Below, piece after piece: positions 1 through 8,815 of a stretch of DNA of 64,000 nt. Numbering within the stretch: the stretch's first letter is position 1; each line of letters opens with the position of its first letter. A model generated the notes under the pieces. The model searched no databases. It saw only the letters and a list, made by a program, of their open reading frames with translations, and had not been told where the DNA came from. The DNA is from Opitutaceae bacterium (GTDB lineage Bacteria > Verrucomicrobiota > Verrucomicrobiia > Opitutales > Opitutaceae): positions 1 to 64,000 of the forward strand of contig JAUSID010000168.1 of the NCBI GenBank assembly GCA_030648295.1. The letters run 5' to 3'. Both the position numbers and the translations under genes were made by a program.

Positions 1-243
1 CGTCACGCCCTCTTCGAGTCGCAGCACGAAGGCCAGGGCGGTGTCGAATTCGTCCCAATAGACCACGTTCCGGCTCGACTGGACAACCTCGGCCAGCACG
101 TAGAAAACCGGAATCAGCGCGAAAGCGATCCAGGCGGCCCACACCAAGTTGCGTGGTTGCAGCCATTTGAATGCCGTCCCGCCAAGCGGATGGCGGGTCG
201 ACGAGGGGGGAAAACTCGAGGAGGGGGCGGCCGGGGCTAACAT
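1..243 (-). CDS. Membrane protein, N-terminal part only (runs off the left edge)
   Basis: Reverse strand from ATG at 243 reads MLAPAAPSSSFPPSSTRHPLGGTAFKWLQPRNLVWAAWIAFALIPVFYVLAEVVQSSRNVVYWDEFDTALAFVLRLEEGVT... with one hydrophobic segment; absent from the ORF track because it is edge-truncated. Confidence 0.65.
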   Translation of the reverse strand, partial: MLAPAAPSSSFPPSSTRHPLGGTAFKWLQPRNLVWAAWIAFALIPVFYVLAEVVQSSRNVVYWDEFDTALAFVLRLEEGVT

Positions 244-566
244 GGAGTTCGAAGCGACGCCTAGACGCGCGTCCAAATGCACGCCGGCCATGATGAGGGC
301 AGCACGGTGGCGGGCCTGCCGGGGATATAAAATACTGGACGGATGGGCATGGACTGCTCGGGGCTTGCGCTGGTTTTTCCCGCCGGGGTTATAAAACGAC
401 ATCGCCCGGCGGGTGGCAGGCAAGACGCAATTTCGCGGAATTGGTTCGCGGAAAATTGCGACCGGCATGCGGGCACGGATTTCCGTGGCGTTTCGCCCGA
501 TTTTTCGCGGCGTACGAAGTGTGATCGAAGCTTTTCAGTTCGCTCGTCGTGAGTAGACTGGCCGCC

Positions 567-1805
567 ATGAAGCGTTTCACCCCGCTCATCCTGATCGCCG
601 TGGTGGTTGTATTGGTCATCGCCCCGCTCGCCTGGGCCGCCAGCGCAACCGCCGCAAGGACCTCGTCCGCCAACCGTCATCCTGGTGCTCCCGTTGCAAC
701 TGCGGTTAGCACGATCACCGGCATCGCGATTTCACCCTTGCTCGGCACCGCCGGCTACGGCGCGTATCAGTGGTTTCAGGCCAAGGACGATGCCGCGCGG
801 GCGAAGCTGCCATGGTACGCGCAGGCCAAATTCTGGTTGCCGGCGCTGCTCATCGTCGGAATCTGTGCGGCAAAGGATTCGTTCGGGGCGACGGTACCAC
901 CGGGGTGGAAAAAGCCACTCGACGTGCTTGAAACGCTGGAGAACAAGCTCAGCGGATTGGTCGCAGCCGGCGCAGTGATTCCGTTCGCCATCGACACCAT
1001 GGCAAAGCTCCTGATCGAACACGACTCGGCGTCACTCGATGGCGGGTTCGCCACGACCGGACTGGCGACGATTCCGTTCGGCGCGATGGACCTCTCCTGG
1101 TTGATCAATCTGCTCACGGTGCCGTTTGGCGTCGCGATCTTCGTACTGGTGTGGCTCGCGTCGCATGCGATCAACGTCCTGATTCTGCTGAGCCCGTGGG
1201 GCGCGATCGATGCCGCGCTCAAGGTTGGCCGCACGGCCCTGCTCGGGTTGATTACCGCCGCCGCGACCACAGATCCGCGCTGGGGCGCGTTGTTCTCCAT
1301 CATCGTGATCATCGTTGCGTATTTCGTCGCCGGATGGGCGTTCCGGCTGACGATTTTCGGCTCGGTGTTCTGCTGGGATTTTCTCACCCGCCGCCGCCGC
1401 CGTTTTTCGCCGGCGCCCGATCGCAACCGGATGTTCGCCGGGGCGAATTTCACCGGTGTGCCCGTGCGCACCTATGGTCACCTCGTGCGACGGGCCGACG
1501 GCCAGCTCGAATTCGCCTACCAGCCCTGGCTTTTCCTGCCGGAGCGCGTCGCGGCCGTGCCGGTCGAGAACGCGTCGCTCGCCGTGGGTAAGGGACTCTT
1601 CTTCTCGAACGTGATCGCCGCGGATGGCCGCACGCTGTTCCTGCTGCCGCCGCGATACCGCGGGCACGAGGATGAGGTCATTCGCGCGTACGCGCTCGGC
1701 GGCGGCATCCGCGACGCGGGACTGCGAAAAGTCTGGGGCGCTCTCCGCGAAATGGTCGGCGGCCGCGCGACCAAGCCACCCGCCCCGCAGCTCGCCCCCG
1801 CGTAG
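567..1805 (+). CDS. Hypothetical multi-pass membrane protein
   Basis: ORF 549..1805; signal-like start MKRFTPLILIAVVVVLVIAPLAWA at 567, several hydrophobic segments. Confidence 0.75.
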   Translation: MKRFTPLILIAVVVVLVIAPLAWAASATAARTSSANRHPGAPVATAVSTITGIAISPLLGTAGYGAYQWFQAKDDAARAKLPWYAQAKFWLPALLIVGICAAKDSFGATVPPGWKKPLDVLETLENKLSGLVAAGAVIPFAIDTMAKLLIEHDSASLDGGFATTGLATIPFGAMDLSWLINLLTVPFGVAIFVLVWLASHAINVLILLSPWGAIDAALKVGRTALLGLITAAATTDPRWGALFSIIVIIVAYFVAGWAFRLTIFGSVFCWDFLTRRRRRFSPAPDRNRMFAGANFTGVPVRTYGHLVRRADGQLEFAYQPWLFLPERVAAVPVENASLAVGKGLFFSNVIAADGRTLFLLPPRYRGHEDEVIRAYALGGGIRDAGLRKVWGALREMVGGRATKPPAPQLAPA

Positions 1806-1880
1806 TCGAATCTTTCTCGTTCCTCTTTCTCTTAATCTTTCTCCCAGCCGCTGGAGAGCTGCGCGCGCGGCGGAGGAGAA

Positions 1881-2076
1881 TTGTACGAAGCCGCTGCTGA
1901 TTGATCTCACGCGGGACGTCGCCGAGAGCCACGACCTCAGCGCCGAGCGACCGGACAAGGTGAAGGAGCTGAAGGCACTCTACGACAAGTGGAACGCGGA
2001 GCAGGAGCCGCCGCGCTGGCTGCCGAGCGACAATCCGGAAAAGCAGGGCAAGGCGAAGGCGAAGAAAAAAGCGTAA
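1881..2076 (+). pseudogene. C-terminal relic of a sulfatase
   Basis: KPLLIDLTRDVAESHDLSAERPDKVKELKALYDKWNAEQEPPRWLPSDNPEKQGKAKAKKKA* matches the typical arylsulfatase C-terminus (L.DL..D..E..+LA...P..V..L...Y..W); no catalytic domain upstream. Confidence 0.6.
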
Positions 2077-2082
2077 CGCTCA

Positions 2083-2179
2083 TCCTGGGAGCGCGGGCGT
2101 CCCGCCCGCAAAGGCGGTCGGCAAAGGCGCGTCCTGCCCGCAACAGCCCGGAGCGGGCGGGACGCCCGCGCTCCCAGGA
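2083..2179. repeat. Family A inverted-repeat element
   Basis: tcctgggagcgcgggcgtcccgcccgc ... gcgggcgggacgcccgcgctcccagga, mirrored ends. Confidence 0.8.
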
Positions 2180-2259
2180 CGAACCGCATCGCGTCGCCGC
2201 GCGCCGAAACATGGCCGCAGCTCGCGCCACGGGCTTGCCGCCTCGCCGACTTTCGCCTG

Positions 2260-3411
2260 ATGCTGCCGCCCATGCCCCTCCCGTCTCGTTACCCCCGGTC
2301 AACATTTCTCCAACTCGCCGCCACGGTGCTGGCGCTCGCCGCCGGCCGCAGCGATCTCGTCGCCGCATCGGGTTCGTCCGCCGAGCAACGTTACCTGTAT
2401 GTCGCCGTGCCCGGCATTCGCAATTATCTCGAGTACGGCGGGCACGGGGTTCTGGTGTTCGACATCGATCGCGGGCACGCATTCGTGCGGCGGATACCGG
2501 CGGCGGGGCTCTCGCCGGAAAAGAAACCGCTCAACGTGAAAGGCGTGGTCGCGAGCGCGGCCACCCGCCGGCTCTATGTTTCCACCACGCAGACACTCAC
2601 GGCGTTCGACCTGATGACCGACAAAATCGTATGGGAGAAGAGATATGAGGGCGGTTGCGATCGGATGGCGCTCTCGCCCGACGGGAAGACGATGTATCTG
2701 CCGTCGCTGGAGAAGGACCACTGGCACGTCGTCGATGCGATGAGCGGCGATGTCATCACCAAGGTCGTGCCGAAGTCGGGCGCGCACAACACGGTGTATG
2801 GGCTGGACGGTAAACATGCGTATCTCGCCGGCCTGAAGTCCCCGCTGTTGCGCGTGACGGACACAACCACGCACACGATTTCAAAGGAGGTCGGGCCGTT
2901 CAGCTCGGCAATCCGGCCCTTCACCGTGAACGGCCGCCAGACGCTCTGCTTTGTGAACGTGAACGGGCTGCTCGGTTTTGAAATTGGCGATCTCCGCACC
3001 GGCCAGAAGCTCCATCGCGTCGAGGTGCAGGGCTTCCAGCTCGGAGTGCCGAAGCGCCACGGCTGCCCCAGCCATGGCGTGGGCCTGACGCCCGACGAGA
3101 AGGAAGTTTGGGTGTGCGATGCGGCGAACCAGCGGCTGCACGTCTTCGACAACACGGTGATGCCGCCGCGGCAGGTGGCGAGCATCGCGGTGCGGGAACA
3201 GCCCGGCTGGATCACGTTCAGCCTGGATGGGAAGCTGGCGTATCCTTCAACCGGCGACATCATCGACGTGAAATCCCGCAAAATCATCGGCGGCCTCCAG
3301 GACGAGACCGGCGCGCAGGTGCACAGTGAAAAGGTGGTCGAAATCCATTTTCGCGGCGGTGTGCCCGTCAGCAACGGAGATCAGTTCGGGATTGGTCGCG
3401 TGATGAAGTAA
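2260..3411 (+). CDS. YncE/YVTN-type beta-propeller repeat protein, exported
   Basis: Signal peptide-like N-terminus and repeated propeller motifs (LSPDGKTMYLPSLEKDHWHVVDAMSGDVITKV; LTPDEKEVWVCDAANQRLHVFD; FSLDGKLAYPSTGDIIDV). Confidence 0.7.
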   Translation: MLPPMPLPSRYPRSTFLQLAATVLALAAGRSDLVAASGSSAEQRYLYVAVPGIRNYLEYGGHGVLVFDIDRGHAFVRRIPAAGLSPEKKPLNVKGVVASAATRRLYVSTTQTLTAFDLMTDKIVWEKRYEGGCDRMALSPDGKTMYLPSLEKDHWHVVDAMSGDVITKVVPKSGAHNTVYGLDGKHAYLAGLKSPLLRVTDTTTHTISKEVGPFSSAIRPFTVNGRQTLCFVNVNGLLGFEIGDLRTGQKLHRVEVQGFQLGVPKRHGCPSHGVGLTPDEKEVWVCDAANQRLHVFDNTVMPPRQVASIAVREQPGWITFSLDGKLAYPSTGDIIDVKSRKIIGGLQDETGAQVHSEKVVEIHFRGGVPVSNGDQFGIGRVMK

Positions 3412-3431
3412 TCGCCAGGAGACGCCCGCGT

Positions 3432-3550
3432 GTAGCAGCCGAGGTCACGAGGCTGGTCGACCGGAAAACCGATCGCAATTTGCCAGCCTCCTTACGTCGG
3501 CTGCTACGAAGTACGTTCGCGTAGCGGCCGAGGTCACGAGACCGGGCCTG
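3432..3550. repeat. Family C inverted-repeat element plus a partial second copy
   Basis: gtagcagccgaggtcacgaggctgg ... ccagcctccttacgtcggctgctac, then gtagcggccgaggtcacgag. Confidence 0.75.
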
Positions 3551-3690
3551 TTTCGCACCTCCGCGTGTGCCCTGCCTCAAATAGCCATTGAGAGACTGCG
3601 TGCCGAGCTACCAAATGACAGATTTCAAGATTCCCCGATCGCTTTGGTTGAGGCGTTGTGCCCCGCGCGCGGCCGCGGGAAAAATGTGGG

Positions 3691-4860
3691 CTAGCACGTG
3701 AGGGCTCGGAGTCCCGTCACGAGCCGGCCCATTCCCTCGCGCGCGGTGTCGCGCTGCAGCGCCCCGTAGGCGACGCGCAGGTGACAGCCGCGCTCCAGTC
3801 CAAACGCGTTGCCCGGGATCACCGCCACCCGGTGTTCGCGAATCAACCGCTCGGCCACCGCGAGCGACGGCACGCTGGTTCGCACCCGCAGCAGGAAATA
3901 AAACGCGCCCTGCGCCGGCGGCACCTCCATCACGCCGTCGGCGGATAGCGGCGCGAGTTCCGCCTGCACGACGCGCCTCACCTCGGTGATCGCGCCGAGT
4001 TTTTCCCGTACGAAATCGGCGCCGGCCGACAGCGCGCCGATGGCGGCATATTGCGAGATCACCGGCGGGCAAATGATCAGCGTGTCCTGAACCTTGCGCA
4101 TCGCCGGTTCGAGCGTCGCGGGGAACACGATCCAGCCAATCCGCCAGCTGGCGAACCCGTACGCCTTCGACATCGAGAAAAGCGAAATGGTGTGCGGTGC
4201 GCTCCCCGGCAACGATGCGGGGGAGAAATGCCTCGAGCCGTCGTACGTGAAATACTCATACGCCTCGTCGTGAAGGTGGAAAATTCCGCGCTCGGCGCAC
4301 AGTTCATTCACGGCCCGCAGCGATTCCATCGGGTATACGGCGCCAGTCGGGTTGTTGGGCGAAACCGTCACGATCGCCCGCGTTCGCGGCGTGATCGCCG
4401 CCCGTAGCGCGCCGACATCCAGCTGGTAATTCGAGTCCGTCGGCACCAGCACCGGCCGGCAGTTTGTCATCGTGACCGCCATCTCCTGGTTGAAGTAGTA
4501 CGGCGTGGGCAGGATGAACTCGTCGCCGGGATCGGCGATGGCGAGCACGGCGTTCATGAACGCCATGTTGCCGCCGGCGGTCACCATCAGCCGGTTGGTG
4601 TCGTCCAGCCGCAGCGCGTTTTCGCTGGTGAGTTTTTCGCCGATACGCGCCAGCAATTCCGGAATCCCGCCGACCGGCTGGTATTTGTGGTTGGCCGGTT
4701 CCGCCTGAAAACGTGCGATCTCACGGCTCACCTGCTCCGGCGGGCCATAACCGACCACTCCCTGCCCCAGCGAGATCGTGCCCGGACAGCTTCGTATCAG
4801 GTCGGCGATGATCGGAATGATGGGCGACTGGGTTGCGCGGAGCCGGAGCGATTCTTGCAT
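3691..4860 (-). CDS. Pyridoxal phosphate-dependent aminotransferase, class I/II
   Basis: ORF 3691..4944, likely start MQESLRLRATQSPIIPIIADLI; motifs NPNNPTGAVYP-type (VSPNNPTGAVY), HDEAYEYF, SMSKAYGFASWRIGW. Confidence 0.88.
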   Translation of the reverse strand: MQESLRLRATQSPIIPIIADLIRSCPGTISLGQGVVGYGPPEQVSREIARFQAEPANHKYQPVGGIPELLARIGEKLTSENALRLDDTNRLMVTAGGNMAFMNAVLAIADPGDEFILPTPYYFNQEMAVTMTNCRPVLVPTDSNYQLDVGALRAAITPRTRAIVTVSPNNPTGAVYPMESLRAVNELCAERGIFHLHDEAYEYFTYDGSRHFSPASLPGSAPHTISLFSMSKAYGFASWRIGWIVFPATLEPAMRKVQDTLIICPPVISQYAAIGALSAGADFVREKLGAITEVRRVVQAELAPLSADGVMEVPPAQGAFYFLLRVRTSVPSLAVAERLIREHRVAVIPGNAFGLERGCHLRVAYGALQRDTAREGMGRLVTGLRALTC

Positions 4861-4984
4861 GGGGCGATTCGCACGATGGCCGGCCGTCAGCAGTCCGTCA
4901 GCCCGAAACGATCCCGATTGAGTCCCTCCAATCCAGTAAACCACTCGTCACTCATGCCTTGATCCCCCGCCGCAAATCTCTCGG

Positions 4985-6418
4985 ATGTGGCCCATGCGCG
5001 CTTTGTCCACCCTGTTTCTTGCCGGCCTGGTTTGCGCCGCGCCGGCTTTTGCCCAGAACCCGAAACCCAACATCGTCTTCATCCTCGCCGACGACCTCGG
5101 GTACGGTGAGCTCGGCTGCTACGGCCAGAAGCTGATCCAGACACCGAACATCGATCGCATGGCGGCCGAGGGCATGCGGTTCACGCAATTCTACGCGGGC
5201 AGTACCGTTTGCGCGCCTTCACGCAGCGTGCTGATGACCGGCCAGCACTTGGGCCACACGCGGGTGCGCGGAAATGCCGGGGGCAATTATGCCTCACAAA
5301 CACTCGGCGCCAGCGACATCACCGTCGCACGCGTGCTCCAGCAATCCGGTTATGCGACGGCGCTCGTCGGCAAATGGGGCCTTGGCGAAGCGGGCTCCAC
5401 GGGCGACCCGCGGAAACACGGTTTCGATTATTTCTTCGGTTACCTCAATCAGACGCACGCGCACAATCACTTCCCGGATTTCCTCTGGCGCAACGGCGAG
5501 AAGGTGAGCCTGCCGAACGACATCGTGCGCGTCGGAACGGTCGAGGGCGCCGGCTATTCCGTCAAACGGGTGGCCTATGGCGATGACAAGTTCGGTGAGG
5601 AGGCGATCGCATTCATCGAACGCAGCAAGGACAAGCCGTTCTTTCTCTACCTGTCGCTCGTCACCCCGCACGCGAACAACGAGCGCGCCCGCGCCCTCGG
5701 CGAAGGCAACGAGGTGCCGGACCACGGGCCCTATGCCGGCAAGCCCTGGCACGACTCGTTAAAAAACCATGCCGCCATGGTGACGCGCATGGATCGCGAC
5801 GTCGGCAGCGTGCTCACGCAATTGAAGCGGCTGAACCTCGACGACCGGACCCTGGTGTTGTTCACGAGTGACAACGGACCGCACAAGGAGGGCGGTCCGA
5901 ACTACGACCCCGCGTTCTTCAACGTGAGCGGGCCGTTGACCGGATTGAAACGCAGCCTGACGGATGGAGGCATCCGCGTTCCGTTCATCGCCCGCTGGCC
6001 GGGTCGGATCAAGCCCGCCACGGAGTCGGCGCACGTGGGGTATTTCGGTGACATGATGGCGACATTCGTGGAACTCACGGGCGGAAAGCGGCCGCCGAAG
6101 CTCGACAGTATCAGCATTGTTCCGACGCTGCTTGGCCGCGGCACACAGCCGAAGCATCCGTATCTTTATTGGGAGTTCTACGAGCAGGGCGCCAGCCAGG
6201 CCGTGTTGATGGACGGCCGCTGGAAGGCGCTCCGGCTGAAAACGCTGACGGCTCCGATCCAGCTTTTCGATCTGGCCAATGACATCGGCGAGAAAACCAA
6301 CGTGGCGGCGAAAAACCCCAAACTCGTGGAGCGCGCGGTGGAGCTGATGAAGACGGTGCGGTTCGACAACGAGCACTGGAAGCTGGCCGCCTCACCGAAA
6401 TCAGCGGCGAAGAAATAG
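4985..6418 (+). CDS. Arylsulfatase-type sulfatase, exported
   Basis: Signal peptide; KPNIVFILADDLGYGELGCYG; formylglycine motif CAPSR (STVCAPSRSVLMTG); GKWGLGE; TSDNGPHKEGG. Confidence 0.93.
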   Translation: MWPMRALSTLFLAGLVCAAPAFAQNPKPNIVFILADDLGYGELGCYGQKLIQTPNIDRMAAEGMRFTQFYAGSTVCAPSRSVLMTGQHLGHTRVRGNAGGNYASQTLGASDITVARVLQQSGYATALVGKWGLGEAGSTGDPRKHGFDYFFGYLNQTHAHNHFPDFLWRNGEKVSLPNDIVRVGTVEGAGYSVKRVAYGDDKFGEEAIAFIERSKDKPFFLYLSLVTPHANNERARALGEGNEVPDHGPYAGKPWHDSLKNHAAMVTRMDRDVGSVLTQLKRLNLDDRTLVLFTSDNGPHKEGGPNYDPAFFNVSGPLTGLKRSLTDGGIRVPFIARWPGRIKPATESAHVGYFGDMMATFVELTGGKRPPKLDSISIVPTLLGRGTQPKHPYLYWEFYEQGASQAVLMDGRWKALRLKTLTAPIQLFDLANDIGEKTNVAAKNPKLVERAVELMKTVRFDNEHWKLAASPKSAAKK

Positions 6419-6462
6419 GAAGCCGCACGCGCCAGGATGCGCTGCCCTTTCGACGGGGTTGC

Positions 6463-6530
6463 CTGGGAGCGCGGGCCTCTGGCCCGCAATGATCGAGTGG
6501 CTGCCGAGAGGCTTGCCGAACGGGCAAGCC
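6463..6530. repeat. Family A fragment followed by ggcttgcc/ggcaagcc hairpin
   Basis: cctgggagcgcgggcctctggcccgcaat; ggcttgccgaacgggcaagcc. Confidence 0.6.
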
Positions 6531-6544
6531 GCTTCACCTCGGTA

Positions 6545-7645
6545 TTACACGCCGACGAACGGCAGCGTGAATGAAAACGTGGCCCCTTGGCCGCGTTCGC
6601 TCATGGCAGAGATATGGCCGCCATGATCCTCGACGATTTTCTTGCAAATGGTCAGCCCGAGCCCCGTGCCGTGCGACTTGCCGTGGGTCGTGAATGGCCG
6701 GAACAACGACTCGGCGATTTCCGGGGCGATGCCCTTGCCCGTGTCCCGGACGTCAACACGAAGGTGATCCGCCTCCCCGGTGAACCGCAGGAAGATTTTT
6801 CCGCCGCTCGGCATCTCGTCGATGGCGTTGTTCAGCAGATTGTAGAAAAGGCGGGAGAGCCGCTGCGGGTTGATTTTCACCTGCACGTTGAGCGGCTGAT
6901 TCTCGAGGATGAGCTTCACGCCGCGCTCGGCCAGCTCCGGCCGCGTCTCCTCGATCAGCGGATCCATGTAACGCGCGAAATCGAGCTCGCGGAGATTCGG
7001 CAACTGCCCGCTCGGCCGGGTGAACTCGATCAGTTCCTGGAGCATGTTGGTCATGCGCTCCACCTGCCGGGCAATCTTGTTCTGCGCCTTTTGCCGCAAC
7101 GGCGGCGACGTGTCGTCGCTGCACGCCGTTTCCGCGGCCAGCCCGATGATCGTGAGTGGATTTTTGAAGTCGTGTACAATCGTACCGGCAAAGCGCCCAA
7201 TTACCGCCAGCCGCTCGGCCTGGACGATCTCCTCGACATACTTGTCGTTCAGCGACCGGATGCGCGCGCTGAAATCGCGGATGATGTTGACCGCCAGCCC
7301 CGGCCGCCGCTCCAGGACCTCCAGCAGCTTGTCGCGATCGAGAAAATGCGTCCTCGTCTCCACCGCCGCGATCGCGCTCGCCGAGCGCGGCCCATCGTCG
7401 AGCACCGCCATCTCGCCAAAAACGTCACCCGGTCCGATCGTCGCCAGGATCCGCGATTCGTCGCGTCCGACTTTGGCGGAAATGTTTACCGAGCCCGACT
7501 CGACGATGTAGCATCCGTCGCCGGGGTCGCCGGCCGAGAAAATCACCTGGCCCGGCGCGAAAATCCGCAGGTGACCTTCCGGCTCGAGCGCCTGCAATTC
7601 CGCGCTGAGCACGCCTGCGAACCGGCTGAGGTTGGAAGCAGCCAT
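6545..7645 (-). CDS. Sensor histidine kinase with N-terminal cyclic nucleotide-binding-type domain
   Basis: FAPGQVIFSAGDPGDGCYIVESGSVNIS...PGDVFGEMAVLDDGPRSASA (CNB-like); FAGTIVHDFKNPLTII (H-box); NLLNNAIDEMP (N), DTGKGIAPEI (G1), HGTGLGLTICKKIVEDHGG (G2). Confidence 0.9.
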   Translation of the reverse strand: MAASNLSRFAGVLSAELQALEPEGHLRIFAPGQVIFSAGDPGDGCYIVESGSVNISAKVGRDESRILATIGPGDVFGEMAVLDDGPRSASAIAAVETRTHFLDRDKLLEVLERRPGLAVNIIRDFSARIRSLNDKYVEEIVQAERLAVIGRFAGTIVHDFKNPLTIIGLAAETACSDDTSPPLRQKAQNKIARQVERMTNMLQELIEFTRPSGQLPNLRELDFARYMDPLIEETRPELAERGVKLILENQPLNVQVKINPQRLSRLFYNLLNNAIDEMPSGGKIFLRFTGEADHLRVDVRDTGKGIAPEIAESLFRPFTTHGKSHGTGLGLTICKKIVEDHGGHISAMSERGQGATFSFTLPFVGV

Positions 7646-7705
7646 TGGACGCCGGCAACGTAGTGGCCAGAGCGAACGCGTAAAGGGAGATGTGGGCCGC
7701 GTCAT

Positions 7706-7858
7706 CACGTGCTGGCGCTATTCAATCTGGGCAACGTGTGCCTGCTCGAGGATCGCGCGACCGAGGCGATGCGATACTTCGAAACCGTAATCGCATTGCG
7801 GCCCGCTCTGACCGTCGCGCAGGATCGACTCGCGCGAGCGCGCAGCGGGACGCCGTGA
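7706..7858 (+). pseudogene. Orphan TPR-unit relic
   Basis: Reads HVLALFNLGNVCLLEDRATEAMRYFETVIALRPALTVAQDRLARARSGTP*, a single TPR plus C-terminal cap with no upstream gene body. Confidence 0.5.
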
Positions 7859-7873
7859 TCGGGCAAATGTTTC

Positions 7874-7919
7874 CGTAGCGGAGCGCCGTGAGCGTTTCGC
7901 CAAATGGCATTCCGCTACG
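7874..7919. repeat. Family D inverted-repeat element (short copy)
   Basis: cgtagcggagcgccgtgagcgtttcgccaaatggcattccgctacg. Confidence 0.65.
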
Positions 7920-7935
7920 TCCACAACGTAGTTGT

Positions 7936-8259
7936 TCAGGCGAAGTTGACGTTGTTGGACAAGCCTTGCTCTCCGGCGTTGGCCAGCAGCGCGAGCAGCC
8001 GGCCGGCTTCGGCTTGATGCGTTTTGCGGCGGAACAGCAGGATCAAACCGGGATGCCTTTCCGTGCCTTGCGCAAGCACGAGGAAGTCCGCGCGATTGCA
8101 CGTGATGAGGATCAGGCCGTGAGCACAGGCGTGCGCCCAGACCGCTGCGTCAGGGGTGTCCGGCGGCAACACTTCGCGCAGCTCGGTGACCTGGTATCCC
8201 CGGGCGCGCAGCACCCGCGCCACGTCGGTGGCCACGTCATGATCGCACAAAAACGTCAC
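7936..8259 (-). CDS. DUF5615-type PIN-like putative toxin
   Basis: MTFLCDHDVATDVARVLRARGYQVTELREV...DAAVWAHACAHGLILITCNRADFLVLAQG: PIN-like D/E pattern; downstream of a DUF433 gene. Confidence 0.7.
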   Translation of the reverse strand: MTFLCDHDVATDVARVLRARGYQVTELREVLPPDTPDAAVWAHACAHGLILITCNRADFLVLAQGTERHPGLILLFRRKTHQAEAGRLLALLANAGEQGLSNNVNFA

Positions 8260-8516
8260 TTTTCGTCGGGCGCGATCTGCTCCGCGACCAAAGCGTCAAT
8301 TTCACCGCGGTGATCTTCGTAGTAGGCCAGACACTCGTAAACCTGCGCGCGCGTCACACCGGAGAAGCTACGGCACACGTCATCCACGCTGGAGCCGAGG
8401 ACGATCAGGGCGACGACATCGTGCACGCCGATGCGCGTGCGCTCGATGATGGTGCGTCCCGAACGCACACCGGGCAGGTTGACGAGATAGCGATAACTGG
8501 TCGATGGCATGGGCAT
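8256..8516 (-). CDS. DUF433-type putative antitoxin
   Basis: Likely start MPMPSTSYRYLVNLPGVRSGRTIIERTRIGVHDVVALIVLGSSVDDVCRSFSGVTRAQVYECLAYYEDHRGEID; 4-nt overlap with the downstream toxin ORF. Confidence 0.72.
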   Translation of the reverse strand: MPMPSTSYRYLVNLPGVRSGRTIIERTRIGVHDVVALIVLGSSVDDVCRSFSGVTRAQVYECLAYYEDHRGEIDALVAEQIAPDEK

Positions 8517-8714
8517 AAGATGAGCGCGGAAGGCGGTGCCGGCAACGTCGGTTTTATCCCGCGGGTGGAAGCGCCGGTGCGCCTCCTTCAAGTCGGCGAT
8601 GGTGAGCCACCGGTAACGCTCGGTCGTGGCGATCAACTTGGGCCCCAAAATTGCCCAAGTGAAACCGTGGTCACCGTCTGGTTGATCGTTTCCATGTTCC
8701 CCAAGACGCCCTCT

Positions 8715-8755
8715 CCATTCGCGTGAATTGGCGTCCATTCGCGGTTGAAAGGAAT
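8715..8755. repeat. Family E repeat (ancestral gcgaatggacgcnaattcgcgtgaat)
   Basis: attcgcgtgaattggcgtccattcgcggttgaaa; related copies at 11150 and 14811. Confidence 0.5.
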
Positions 8756-8815
8756 TGCTCCGGCGGAGCCGTCGCACGCTTTGGATGACTCTGCAGTGAC
8801 TTCCGGCGCGCGCCG

